From contig NC_064679.1 in the NCBI RefSeq assembly GCF_023278565.1, positions 620,001 to 684,000 on the forward strand: a stretch of 64,000 nucleotides of DNA, written 5' to 3'. This stretch comes from Colletotrichum lupini. Its lineage: Eukaryota > Ascomycota > Sordariomycetes > Glomerellales > Glomerellaceae. The notes under the pieces are model-generated. The model was not told the origin of the DNA and did not search any database. It saw nothing but the letters and a program-made list of their open reading frames with translations. Shown here in pieces: positions 1-12,281 of the stretch (its first letter is position 1; every line of letters starts with the position of its first letter). A program made the translations under genes and the position numbers.

Positions 1-239
1 CGCCCATCCTGTCTTGTGTTAGTCCAAGCTAGAATGCAAATCTGGATGGTCACGTACCAGAGAGTGTTCTTATTCGCGTCCTGCTGGATGGGGGCCTGGC
101 CGCCCGGGATCTCTCCGGAACCATTGTTGCCGGGGAAGGGCATGCCGCCGGAGACGGGAGTACCGAAGCCATCGCCGTTAGCGTTGGGAGGGGGGGCACC
201 GTTGCCCTGAGCGGGGTTGTAGGGGTTGATTCCGTCCAT
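1..239 (-). CDS. csx1: RNA-binding post-transcriptional regulator, csx1/NAM8-like (5' end only)
   Basis: Partial gene that runs off the left edge. Exon 1 is 58-239 with its ATG at 237-239 and encodes a low-complexity Pro/Gly/Asn-rich head starting MDGINPYNPAQ. A 49-bp intron (9-57; donor GTACGT, branch ACTAACA, acceptor CAG) is followed by 8 nt of exon 2. Splicing creates the junction KNTLWMG, which matches the start of RRM1 (TLWMGELEPW) in fungal Csx1/NAM8/NGR1 proteins. Those proteins carry three RRMs, bind mRNA or U1 snRNA, and act in mRNA stability under stress or in splicing. All RRMs lie outside the window, so the call rests on the short junction motif and the family-typical low-complexity leader. 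Reading through without the intron loses the motif. Confidence is high that a coding exon starts here and moderate for the family. Confidence 0.62.
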   Translation of the reverse strand, partial: MDGINPYNPAQGNGAPPPNANGDGFGTPVSGGMPFPGNNGSGEIPGGQAPIQQDANKNTLWYVTIQICILAWTNTRQDG

Positions 240-2250
240 TTTGGTGGTAGGATAGTAGTGACAAGTTCAGAGCTGTAGCTGTCCGCTTTCAAAAAGGGTT
301 GATGGTTTCGAGAATCGAATCAGAACGGCCTGTTTTAAGACGCAAAACCTGTACTCCGAAGGGAACTTGGTAAAAAGTCGATTCTCTCTGACGCCTGCAC
401 GCCCCGTTGTGAAAACGAAAAATCGAGATGTCGCGGGATGTTCGTGCAAAAATGCTTTAGCCGCCGACTCAAAGAACCGAGCAATGCTTCAAATTCGACT
501 TTTAGGTCTGTTTCGCCGTGGCCAACGTGAACTTTGAACGGTTCGAGAAAAGGTCAGAGGAAGAATCCGAAATGATTGGACCTGACTAGGGTTAGCGTTC
601 AGATGTACACATGTCATCCTGTCAGCTCGTTGTGACAGTTGCATTCACAATCGCATTCGCAGTCACTCCGCAGTTGCTCGTCCAGCAGCTGTGCCCGCAG
701 GAATCATCGTGGGTGGTGGTTGAGAGCGCAGCACATGCGGCATGTGTCCAATGCCGGTCAAATTGGTACCGTGGCAGGGACGTCCCAGACAATCCTTCGC
801 AAACGGACGCCTGAGGGCAGGTATGGTGTAGAGAGCTTGCAAGCCCTTCAGTCGCATACCTGCTTGCAGTTGAGGTGTAGCAAGCTTTGAGAGGGCGGTG
901 GCCGGGCAGCTTGTGAGGCAATTGACGGAGGTCATCTGACCGTCTGCCTTTCGCGAGACACGTCATCTTCTCAGCAACGAGAGGCCTTGGTGACACAAGA
1001 CCAGATATTGCCATCTAGCCTGGTGCTTTTTCCTGTCCTCGGTGTGTGATGCGCTGCGAATCCAATCTTCGCCCTCTCCAGTGTGTTGCGGCATTTCGGC
1101 TAGGCGTTGGGCTTCATGACGAGAGAACCGTGCCATACGTCAAGCCGATATTGCAGAAGTTCGTGATGAGGCCTTCCTTCCTTCCCCATGGCCAAAAGAA
1201 GCTGCGAACACGGCGCGGCGGGTGAGGTAAGACGGGACTTGCGGATATTTTGGGTGCGGGGGTGAGGAAGAGCCGGTTGCTGATGGTGCATATTTCGTTT
1301 TCCCGGGCGTCTGACGGTGACGACTCGTTGCACGACACGTCGAGGCTGAATGGCTTCGGCATTTGGTTGTCGATCTTCAAGCGCGATCCGGGATGATCCA
1401 CGATGCATGGAGGGGTTCGATGATGCGCCCAGAACTGCAATTCCATCTTTTCTCCGACCAACATCCTCCAGAATCGCTCTTGGGGTCAATTCGAGGCGAG
1501 CAACGTCGAGGTACTCAGCAGAGGATTGCCGAGGATGCCGAAGGCCGGATGGTCGGACACGAGCGTTCGATTTGCGACTGCGGCTGCGGTTGCGGATGCG
1601 ACTGCGAGAATGCGACGGAGGAGGGGAAGAGGAGTAAAGGCAGAGAGAGAGGTAGGAAGAAACAGCGAGGCAGAGATAGAGAGCATTGATTACTTACTTT
1701 TGGGCGCCAACAAAAAGACTCTTTTTCCGGATGACCAGGAAGAAACGTCGTGCGACTCGTAAGGAGGGTGGGTGAGAGTGGTGAGGAGGAAGAATTACAG
1801 AGTAATTTTCGTGTCGAGGGAGGAATTTGGGAATGGGGGGGTTAAACGACGTGGGAGGAACCGGACAAGGAAGTTGCGCGAAGAGATTTTTTTTTTCGCA
1901 GCTGGTGAAGGCCGTGGATCTCGCTCTAGTCAGTGGTGACGTGAGGTGGACAAAAAACGCGGCAGCTGGAGCAGCACGGATTTCTTTTGCAACAACCAAG
2001 ACAATCGCTGAAAAGGATGCTTCGATTTTTTAGCAAAACCCGCAGAGCAACGCAGAGGAGCAGAGCAGATCGCAGAGAGCAGACAGAGAGACGACAGAAG
2101 AGGCAGAGAGAGGTGCAACTCTAAAGAAAGAGGAAGAAGGAGAAATGGACGATGATGGGGGTAGAGGGGGGAGTGGGAAGAAGAAGGAACCAAGGGAAGG
2201 GAAAGTGGAAGGAAAAGGAAGAGACCACCAGCCAGAGACTCACGCCAGAC
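240..2250 (-). promoter_or_regulatory. Probable leader/promoter of the csx1-like gene
   Basis: No protein gene is recognisable. Read on the minus strand, 240-608 contains no ATG, consistent with transcribed leader. About 1.6-2.25 kb is a strongly pyrimidine-rich tract on that strand, typical of fungal promoters and 5' UTRs. A strong donor-like site (GTAAGTAA, minus strand, 1697-1690) lies inside it, so a 5'-UTR intron is possible. A short run of imperfect 6-bp GCGGCT/GCGACT-type repeats occurs at about 1575-1610. Assignment to the csx1 leader is inference. Confidence 0.35.
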
Positions 2251-4600
2251 GCCAAACGGGGTACCTAGGCAAGTACCTTCCTTACTCACTGGCAATGGAG
2301 GACGCAGGTGCAGGCGCAGGCGCAGGCTCGGGACGTAGAATGTGGATTTTTGGGCGAGGGGGAAAGGGAAAGCACGACCTGAACTCTAGGGGTGAGAGGG
2401 GGTGTGCGAGGCGGAAGGAAGACAGGCAGGTACCTTCCTGGGTATTGATTTAGTATGTGCGTGTGTGCGCAAGAACCTAAGGTTGTGTGTGTCCATATGT
2501 GTGTGTGTGGGTGTGGAAGGAACCTTGGGCCCTTAGGGTGAGGTGAGCTAAGGTACCTTACCACATACTTGGCTATTCTCTCTGTCTGTTTCTCCCGTTT
2601 CTTCCGTCTCTGTTTTGCGTGTCTCCGATGCTGTTGCTGGGGACGGCAAGTGCTTGTGTCCGGTACCTAAGGCAGCTAGAAGTATGGGATGTCTGTGTGC
2701 ATGTGGTGCTGTGCGTGCCTCCTCCCCAGCTCTTCGGAGCAAGCAGGGCAAGGTATCTCTTACCTTTAGGTAGCTTAGCTCTACTTTTTACAAGGTACCG
2801 GTGGGAGAAGGTAGGTACTTTTACCAAAGCTAGGTAGGGAAGGTATGGAGTCGAGGTTGAGGTGCCTTCCAGGTTGAAAGTTGAGCGCAGGTGGAGCATC
2901 AGCAGACGAGCCTGTTTCCTTACGTACCTACCTCGACTTAAGCCGCACTTTACTGTGTGTGTACTAGCCGGGTGCATCTCAGCAAGCAAGCGCACCGGGT
3001 CAATCCAGGTCAGCCGCAGCAAAATAGAACCTAAGAGGCTCAGACTCCAAATCGACGAAGCAGCAAAGTGGGCAAGTCTCCATTGGCCATAAGTCCATGG
3101 AGGGTTGGTGTGGGTCTGGTGTCGGTGCTGATGCCGTGCGCTGGAGTTGGGGGAGCCGTGGCTGCCACCAGCGAGCTTTAATAGAACGCCGGCAACAGGC
3201 GGACTGGCATCGCGTTTTTCAGGTCAGGTACGTGCATCTACGGAAACAGCACGAGGCGCCCCAATGTGTTTGTTTTTCTCTCTTGGTTTACCCTTGCCTC
3301 CATGTTGAAGTCGTCAGCGAGATTTTACTCCAGGACATTGGATATATCGATGACAGTTTGTGGTGAGGCAAGTACTCTCAGGGCTGGCCTGGGGCATCCA
3401 CCTCGTGACTCCGAGGCCAGATTACCGAATCAGAAATAGGGTGTCGTGTGTGGGAAGGAATGAAAGGAAGGAAGCCGACAGGTACGGAATACAAGCAAAG
3501 GTGCAGGTGCAGCTGACAGCCCTCGCGGCAAGTGACAACCGACTTTCCTCGCGACACTTTGATTCTGTCCTGGAAAGGAGTTTGCGCTTCCCGTGTTCTT
3601 TCCACCTGGCCGGATAATATTCAATTCGATATACCTTAACGGAGCACCGATGCAATAGGTAATAAGCTCTTTCCGTCCGTCCGTTCATGCCCAATTGATA
3701 ATGGATTGGCGCGTGCTCTGTCCCTTTCTACCCTGACCCGGGAAAAGAACGAATGGAGAGCGCCCCAATCCAATCCGGCCCAGCTTGTCCAGGTTCTTTG
3801 CACCTTGCAAATGGCAACTGTACGAAAAGGCAATGTCCGGGACTATGGGCAGCAGAGACTCAACCTCGGAGGCTCAGGTTGGCCCGGTCACTGGCGGCGT
3901 GAACGTGGACTTGCCCTGACAGGAAAGGCATCCCGGCTCCTGCCCTCGCGTCCCCCCATCTGCCTGAAAACCTTGTTGCTGCTCATGGGCTCCATCTTTT
4001 GCATCCTTTTTTGGCTCCGTGACTCCGTCCGGTTTCTTTCGTGGACCTGTTCCGCTTCCCATGCGTCTTTGTATCTTTTCCTCCCAGCTACATGCCGTAC
4101 CGCATCCGCAAGATGTAGATCGCCCCAAAGCCAGACGACAGAGAAAAAAGACTTTCAGTCACTTCTGATGCATGCCGCCGGCCATAGCCAATCTACGATC
4201 TTGCACCAAAACGACGGTACCTTAGGCCTCATTAGGGCGAGGTAGGGCAATCCTCCGGGCAGATCATACGGGGGCGGGAGAGACACGCTAAGCGCAAAAC
4301 GCAGTTGCCCTACGTTGACGCCTCGTCTCGCCTGCCTTACCTTGCCGTGCTTGCCTTAGCTGGAGGGGAGCTCACGGCGCGAATCCCAGTACGTACCGGA
4401 TCAAGACGCGAAATGGCGTCACGCAAAAAGGGAGGAGCAGGGGGGTCCGCCGGATTGGGGAGGGGCTCTTTTCTTGACCCTGCAGCCAGGTGTCGCCTTA
4501 TCCCCGATGCCTCACCTCAAAATCGGGAGGAAGGCACGAAGGTACCTATCTTACCACGGGAGGTACTTCGATATCACAGTTTGATACGGCAGTGAATTTT
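2251..4600. repeat. Cluster of GGTACC/TACCTA words, no gene
   Basis: Gene-free DNA with seven GGTACC hexamers (near 2261, 2432, 2553, 2662, 2795, 4218 and 4540), mostly in the wider context AGGTACCT or GTACCTAAGG, plus many half-words such as AGGTAG and TACCTA. Short GT-rich (about 2455-2520) and GCAGGC-type (about 2305-2330) simple repeats are also present. Open frames here show no protein family. A role in promoter structure is possible but not shown. Confidence 0.5.
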
Positions 4601-7600
4601 CGATCAACCTAGTATCTGCGCAACATGCAATACCCAGTCTGCCAGAAATCCATTCTCAACAGATAGGTAATACCTCATCATCACATCAATCAACCTTTTC
4701 ATATGCAGCCACCTTGGTATATTGGCCTCAGTAGCCTTACTCAAGACAAGTCATCTCTCCACCTTCACGGTCGTCGGAAGCCCCAACCACACCAGCCACA
4801 GCAACAGGAGTGCGAGCTGTTTTTACTTCACCTTCACTGCGAGCCTCGAGGACAATCATCCCAGGCTTTGCTTGCTTTTCCGGTTGAGGCCATGCGAATT
4901 CACTCGCTACTCGCACCGCATCCAGCCGGACTCGAGCAACGTCGGCCCGGCAATGGTTCGCTTGAAATGCGCCGGCTCAGTCCCTCATTCCAGATGCCGC
5001 TCACCGATCGGGCCCTTCCCGCTCGCATGTCTCTCCATAATCAGCCGCTGGCCGCTGGACGAGCACGAACGACGAGATAGCGGATGCGACAAACACCAAA
5101 GAGCGAGCCGCATACAAGACATGGGCCTCCTTTCATTTCTTTTTCCCCGTCGCTGACTTCCTCCACGGAAACCTCCTCGACAACTTCTACATGCGCCAGC
5201 CGATGTTAGTCTTCGACGCGTGTTGACTCGGCCCCCCCCCCCTTCCCTTCGAACATGTCCCAGAGTCAGCGGGACATGTCGTGATATTAACCTTTGCCGC
5301 AGCTGTCTTCGAGCCTTAACTCGCTAACCGATTGTGCGCGCACCATGTTTCGAAACAGTTCGACGGTGTCAGTTTCTGCTCCGATCCAAGGACAGTCCTC
5401 GCTCTTGGCCACCCGTTCGCTCCCCCAACAGTGCAGAACACTCGAGCTTCTTCTGTCTGTGCAACTGCCGCACGACCGCCCTCATCTATATCGAAGAAGC
5501 CACTCTACAGTTTTGTACATAGTTCCGATTATCACTTCTAGCAACGAGATCAACAAGTAATGCGCCAGAGTATGCTATTTGCACACGGTGGACTTGGCAT
5601 TCGTGGCCTGCGACTATCTCCTCCCAACTCGTCACGACAGCCAGCTAGTATGACCGTCACCGAAGATGCCGGCCGAGTAGGAGTCCTGGCCGACCGGCTA
5701 ACCTTGACCACGAAAAGACACGTCAAAAGGCTCTGATATCGGCAAGTCATGGCTGCCTTGCCTTCCTTGGTACCCCCGTCCGGGAGATGGTCGAATAGCA
5801 GCGTTGACGTTGCACGGTACTTGCACCGCACTTTACGCGATCCTCGTCCTCTGAACAGGTCACCCCTGGCTTACCGGTGACGTTGGCAGAGGCATTGATT
5901 AATTGTTCGTCTACGGATACCGCGGTCGTCAACCCCGAAAGCCCCAGCGGCCAGAACGGCCCCTCCTTACGAAATCTGGTTAAAGTGCTGTCTCCGCGCC
6001 TCATTGACACGCTGGCACTCCGGCAGCTAAGGCACGCGTCTCCTTGTCCGGGGCGGACGGCTGTGAGGTTCAACAAGGAGCCGAAGCCTCGGGATCTGGG
6101 CATCGTCCGCCGCTGTGCCGCATCCACCCTGTCGGCTAATTGCCCGAGCGATGCCCAGTGGTGGTGATTTTACGACTTCGAATGGGCTGAGAGTACACCG
6201 CGCGTCCGCCATGGGTACTATTCAGGATTGTCCATATTACGGATTAAATCTTATTCGGATCGCTCAAGTTCTCATGTATGCAAAGGGCCAAAGCTGTCGT
6301 CGGGCTTGCAGCATTTGCACAGCACCCAGTAGCAGCCAGCACGACTCGCATGACGGTGAATGTCGGGTCTCCGTCGCATGCCGACTGACGCTTATTGGGT
6401 ACATCAATCATTGGCTTGACAGTATTTTTTTTGCCCTGAGAAATGAAATCATCGGTCGGACCAGGGTGGAAGGGGGTGGCCGCATGAAGGAGAGTTCCCA
6501 CTGCTACCGTGGATCGAGGTGTGGGAAGAGTTAGATCTCTGGATTTTCTAGCCCTTCTCTCTCACTGGTCGCTGCCTCGACGCGCCATGTGGCCCGGCCT
6601 CACTCAGAGATGCTGTGGGCTTGGATTGGTGGTGAGTTCAAATGACTCCCTTTCCCTCCTTCATTCCTACTCGTGGGCAGTGGTATGCTATGCGGCAGCT
6701 GTCTACATATGTAAATTACCCTGTAGGTCTCGGCCGATAATAGGCATCAAGTATCGCCCGCCAATTGATACCTTAGTCTGCCGTTGCTTGCTCCCGCGGC
6801 TCAAGTTGGAGCATGATTCAGCTCGCACTAGCAATCTCCGGTGCAACTCTTGAGCACTCGTCTTCTCGAGCCGATTGATGGCACCGTCCCCTATCGTTCG
6901 CGCAGGTCAGCCAGCTCACGGACGCAAACCTGGAACCTCTCGCTCAATGTCCATTTCTCCACACTGGTCGTCAAAAGAGCCTTCCTCAGCAAATGCTCAG
7001 TGTACGCCCCAAAAAGAGCATCGGTATCACAGGGGCATCAACATATCCCTGCCCGCCGTCGTGACCATTTCTGCGACGCATCAACGATCATACGAAGACT
7101 CGTCTGGCACCAAGGAAAAAAATTGTCGTTCCATGTACATCATGTCCGTGGAGGGCATTAGTCTCGATGCTAGCCCCAGTTGGTGTATTCCTTCTGGCAG
7201 CAGTGACTTGCGTCCTCATCAGCATGAAGACTAGCAGGGTTCGGCATGTCTCAACCGCATGTTGTCGCGACGAATCATCAAGGCGCTTTTGCAATTCTAC
7301 CAGGTCGTGAATGCATCTTCTCCCTCATCAGGACACGTATACCAGCATCGTGACCTGCGCACAAATCCTCTGGCAGGTAGGACTGGCGCGGGTGGGTGAG
7401 ACGTGCAGCTTGTTCCTCAGAGTACCCCCTCAGTGGCTCAGACCACATTAATTGACGAAAGGGCTTCTTCTCGAAGCCAAGCTGACAGGCACCTAGCTCC
7501 TCAACCGGACGTGTAGGTATTACCGTATCTCGTCTGATGATCCAGGGTCACATAGCCTGCAGACCACAAAGTACAGACTGCGAAGAAGCAATTTCCCTCC

Positions 7601-10600
7601 CTTTCTCGCACCCTTCAGTTGCGTTCCCCAGCTTTTGGAGGGGTCTAGGTACAGACTTGAGACCTTCGATCAGCGACTTCGTGCATACCACAGACAGGCC
7701 GGCGCTCTCTGCCTCGTCTAATTCTTACGTTCCATGGCTCCCTCGGTACCGGGCTAATTAGTCCGCAAACACATGGCCCCGGCGCCCACGGATTCAGTTC
7801 CTCATGCCTAAGCCCAGGAAGCTGAAGGGCCCAGGAATAACTCGTCGTGGGACTTACGCCCCGACGTTGAGGCACCAGGAGCCTGCCAACTCGCATTTAT
7901 TTGCGCAGAACGAACTGGCTTCACCTTTTGAACTCATCTATCATTGCTTTCGTCTATGGTACCCGACAGGGTGTATGTCTAATAAATTGGTGAGCAACAA
8001 CCTTCCCCCTTGACTCGCGTACCCAATTCTTGGTCTCAGTCTTGGGCGGAACCTGAGGTACTGGTCGTACTCTTGCTTCTTTCCATCCCTCTCCGGCTAC
8101 CCGGCCATTGCGCTCAGGCAATGCAGCGGATACCACTGCTGACTGCCCAAGACGACATCGTAGCATCCAGTCGCGGCGCTTTGAATGGCAATATCGATGC
8201 CAGCTTTTTGCATCAGTCAGGGGAGCAGGCTTCTAGGTTCCTCCATAGGTACAGGAGGAGTTGGGATGGACTCGTTTGATTTTTTCCAACGAGTTTAGGA
8301 ACTAGTCGCAACGTTGAGTGTCGTTTGCAACTCGCCAAAGTGGCTCGTCGCAACCTCGCCCGTCATGAACCATGGAATATGGAGCTCATCGACTCGGCAA
8401 TCTGCCATGGATTGAATCTTCGTCCTCAGATGGTTTGGGGGCCTGATGACACAATGGTCACGCCGTCGCCCAACTTCTCTTCTCCCTAATCAGCTTCAAA
8501 ACAAAAGAAAATGGTAGGTTGGAGTGCGTACGGGATACCGATATGGGGTTGGCTTGCAAGCCTGGTAAAGCCTGGAAAATCCGTACCTTCCAAATCGCGA
8601 ACTTTAAAAATGAGTTTCGGAACAGGAGCTAGTTGAGAAGTAGCGTCTTCGATTAAGTGTGGGTGTGTGGGAGTATCGATGTGATGTGATGAGGTACAGG
8701 AAGACTTTGTCATGTGAAGCTGACTCTTCCCATGTTGCGGGGATGGTTTGGCGAGAGGGGAAGGAAAGGGGGGAAGATGTAGTGTGATATCAGAAGGACA
8801 GATGTGAGTCCTTTTTGAGTTTCTCCTACAGCTACCAATGAGGCTTCTCCAATGGCACTCCGCGTTGGTGAGGTGGTGAAGGCGTGCTGGGATCATCTCT
8901 GTAGAGTTGTGGGATTCTCGCGGTTTCGCTGTGTGCGTTTACTGCATACCAAAGTGGTGAATCGATAGTCGATGTTCGTGTTTAGGCCGATCTCGGATCG
9001 GTCTTGGTAGGATTGGAGAAGTGATGGGGTATGGCAGACAGGTTGGTAGGTAGACAACGTTGACGCGTCGATGTTGTACTCTGTGGTAGGTTGTAATCTT
9101 CCCCCGGGGCCCCGGAGCGGGCGCGCTTAGCGGGCGACGGTACCTTACGCCGGCCGCACGGCGCGCGTTCCATCAGCGAATGCTGTGTCCAAGTCGTATC
9201 TTTGCTCAAACTGCCGCCAGACTAAATTCTTACTAGGTTTGACAAGCGGTTATCGTTTAGCCGGCTGGAAAGGGGGGAAAGAAAGGCTTCCTTGATGGTT
9301 TGAATGTGCATTTGAGGCCCCTAGTGTCGAATTCTGAGTAGTTAGATGATCTGCCGGGCAAAAGTCAATCAGACTATCCTTCTGTGATGACTTTGGCTGA
9401 GTTACATCGTGGGCGGGGTTTATGTCGTTGATGCGCAAGCGTTACCGGTTGGCGATTTGGTTCGTGGAGACGATGGTGGGAGCTTGAGGCTAATTGTCAA
9501 TGAAAAGACCGCATTATATGTTTTGTTACAGCCAGGGGACTGAGAGCATAATTGAGGCTGATTATTTAACCATCGGGTCAACAGCAACCTGATGAGTTCA
9601 ACGTTTAGTTCAGCTAGAAGAAGACTATGAGGTGAATGCTCACACTGATAGGGGTCCTTGGTGTTCTCGGAAGGGCAACCAAACACATATTCATCAGGGA
9701 GTGGTAGTTTCGTCTCATGTGGTGTTGCAAGAACTGTTAGTTACCTAGGTTCAAGGGGCTAGCCTTTCACTTACTAGTTATCCCTCATGTTGGGGTTTCG
9801 TCTGGGATCGGCAGGCGGGAAGGAGTGACTAGGAAACTCAGCATCTGCGATTTGTTCCGGGTTGCTAAAGTAGATCCGAGTTTGGCCGAAGGGTTTGTTT
9901 GATCTTTAAGGTAGAACGCGATGCCCTCAAGGGCTTTTGATAGGTTTATCTGATTTCCCTCTTTCGGCGTCTGTTGATATCGATCAGGATCAGGGCATTG
10001 CAGAAGAGAATACGGATGGTAACTTTGACTTGAAAGCATGAGAATCATTGGACTCATGCTGCAGGAAGTGGTGGAGTTACAGAGAACAATGTTCACAACG
10101 CAGGTGTTGAGAGATCTTGTCAATGTCTATGTCAAGGGATCTTGAACACTTCTATCCAGCTGGATGGCTTATGAGAGTTGGGGGTTAGGGGGGAGCGTGA
10201 CAGCTTTTGGCTGACATTGGCGATCTCATTTGGCACCTGAAATATACCGATGCTATGCTTTTGAGGATCATGCAGATTACATCCAAGATCTAAGCGGTCT
10301 CTGGCAATCAGAATGCGAGCTATGGGCTTTACGACCGTCAGGTAATCAAAAGATTTGGGTATGCTGTCAAATGCCTCCAGGCATCAATAACGCCCTGATG
10401 GCCAGTCCAACTCGGAAGATAATAATTCCGGTCATGTGCCTCTACTGCCATGAGTTCAATTGTCTCTGATCGCAACAGTACCACTGGATGCTTGATGGAG
10501 ACACGCGCAATAAGCCTGATACTATGCGATAATTCAAATGGAGGGCATAGTTCATCTGACCTTGGCCTCAAACTTGGAAACACCTCGCAACTAATGGTGA

Positions 10601-11585
10601 CAAGAGATATTCTGGAATATTATTCGAGACAGATAAAGAGTCTATGCAACTCACTTTGATGGAGGAAGTTGAAACTTGGGCAAATGAAATGATCTCGCGT
10701 TTGCGCGTGTGGCTCGACGACTTATATCGGCAGATAGGGAAGCTTTCAGTGAACTCTGCCTTAGCTCGTCCTGTCATACAATTACATGCCTAATCACTCT
10801 AACCAGTGCTCAATTATTGACACAAACCTCACGTTGAAATAGAGCTTGATGAGTTCAGATTCTCACTTTTCTTGAACGTCACTCCAGAGCCTACCCATCC
10901 AGTATATTCACACTTCGCCAAGAGTTCAAGGTCACTTCTGTACATATGGCTCTTTATTCAGGTAGCCTTAACCATAAGTTCACCATAGTTTTAATCTTGC
11001 AATCAAAGAAATTGAAAAAAGGCTTTCATCCCAATTTCCTTTGACTTCAGTTCACAACTCGACATAATCTAGCTTACTATCATCCACCTGCAGCAAAGTG
11101 CACATATCGAGGCCGTTACGGTTGCAAGCGATGTGACCTGACTCAACGGGTGTTCGACCATTTCTGTGGCAAAGAAGTAACAAGGGACCCTGAGGTAAGG
11201 TATAAAGCGCCCGGCTGAAGCTTCAATGCCGGATTTCATAGCACCTTTGCGCTTGCGAGCAGAGGGAGAGGCGGGTTAGGGTTTCACTCCCTTCGAGTTT
11301 CAGTAATTCGCCTGTGCCATATTTGTAAGTGACTCCATCTATCTTACTACTTCGCCTGATTCTTTACATGAAAGTTCTAGATTTCAAATCTCCTCATCTC
11401 ACTGGTAGCATATGTTTGGGAACTGCACCCCGATGATTAAAGACAGATGCGGCTGAATGTGAACTCCAAGATGATAAAGCCCTCGCATGTTCTATGTGAT
11501 CAAGATAAAATCACCCGGTAGATCGTGATTGCTTTTTGCTTGCCTTGTTGTTCCCTCACACATCCTGATAACAATATTCACAAAT
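4601..11585. other. Long intergenic region, nothing recognised
   Basis: About 7 kb without a recognisable protein or RNA gene. Open frames are short, uneven in codon use and resemble no family known to me. From about 8.3 kb the sequence becomes less GC-rich. I saw no intact transposase, reverse transcriptase, tRNA or tandem array. Old decayed repeats or an unrecognised non-coding transcript cannot be excluded. Confidence 0.4.
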
Positions 11586-11935
11586 GAAATAGGACGGCAC
11601 TGAACTGAGACGGCGAGTGCTCTCGCCTCTTATGATTAAGTGAAGGCTGCTTAGAAGAATTGTACCAACCCCCCTCACCTTGCATTGTTCAACTCTCTAG
11701 GCAGATTAATCCTGCAGGGCCATATCCTTAGGGAGAAAACCAAAAGAGGACAGTGCAGAGGTAAAATGGGGAGAGCTCTCGCCTTGTGTGGTTAAGACGA
11801 CTATTGAGTAGACCCGCATTAATTACACGTCACCTTGTCTACCTCTCATGACACGCTGTACAGAAATACAACCAGAAACCAAAATAGGACGGTATAGAAA
11901 AAACCAGCGAGAGCTCTCGCCTTGTGTGACCATAC
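11586..11935. repeat. Three diverged tandem units with a GAGAGCTCTC palindrome
   Basis: Three related units lie about 140-155 bp apart. Each has an A-rich start resembling AAATAGGACGG, then a hairpin-forming palindrome, then a GCCTTGTGTG-like tail. The palindromes are GGCGAGTGCTCTCGCC (11612-11627, one mismatch), GAGAGCTCTC (11771-11780) and GCGAGAGCTCTCGC (11907-11920, perfect). The second and third units share CTCTCGCCTTGTGTG exactly. Outside these cores the units have diverged. The array ends about 350 bp before the ECM29 start. No function is known to me. Confidence 0.5.
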
Positions 11936-12281
11936 ACTTTGGAGCTGGGTAGCACCCGCCCTCCTAGTTTGTTTCTGTCTCGGAGTCTCTCGAAAACATC
12001 TCCGGCGTTTACTCGCTAAACCGATTTCGGAGCAAACATTGGCCACATTGTGGCGGAGGTAAGTTGCCGCCCCCAACTGTTTCTCCCCCTGTTCCGTTCC
12101 GTTTTCTGTGGAATTTCTGGAACCACTCGGACACCAAGCTTAATCAGCTCAGGCAACCGGAAGCAACGTCGACTCTTCCCACAGCACACGTCAGGTACAT
12201 TTACATGTACCCCCACATCTCTCTCTCCATCATCACCTCTCATCATCAACCCAAATTCAACGCTGCGACAGCTTCTTCAAG

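Noticed and set aside
3706..4245. 179-codon plus-strand open frame in the first intergenic region
   Set aside because: No signal, domain or coding-like third-position pattern; high Arg/Ser/Leu composition as in random GC-rich frames.
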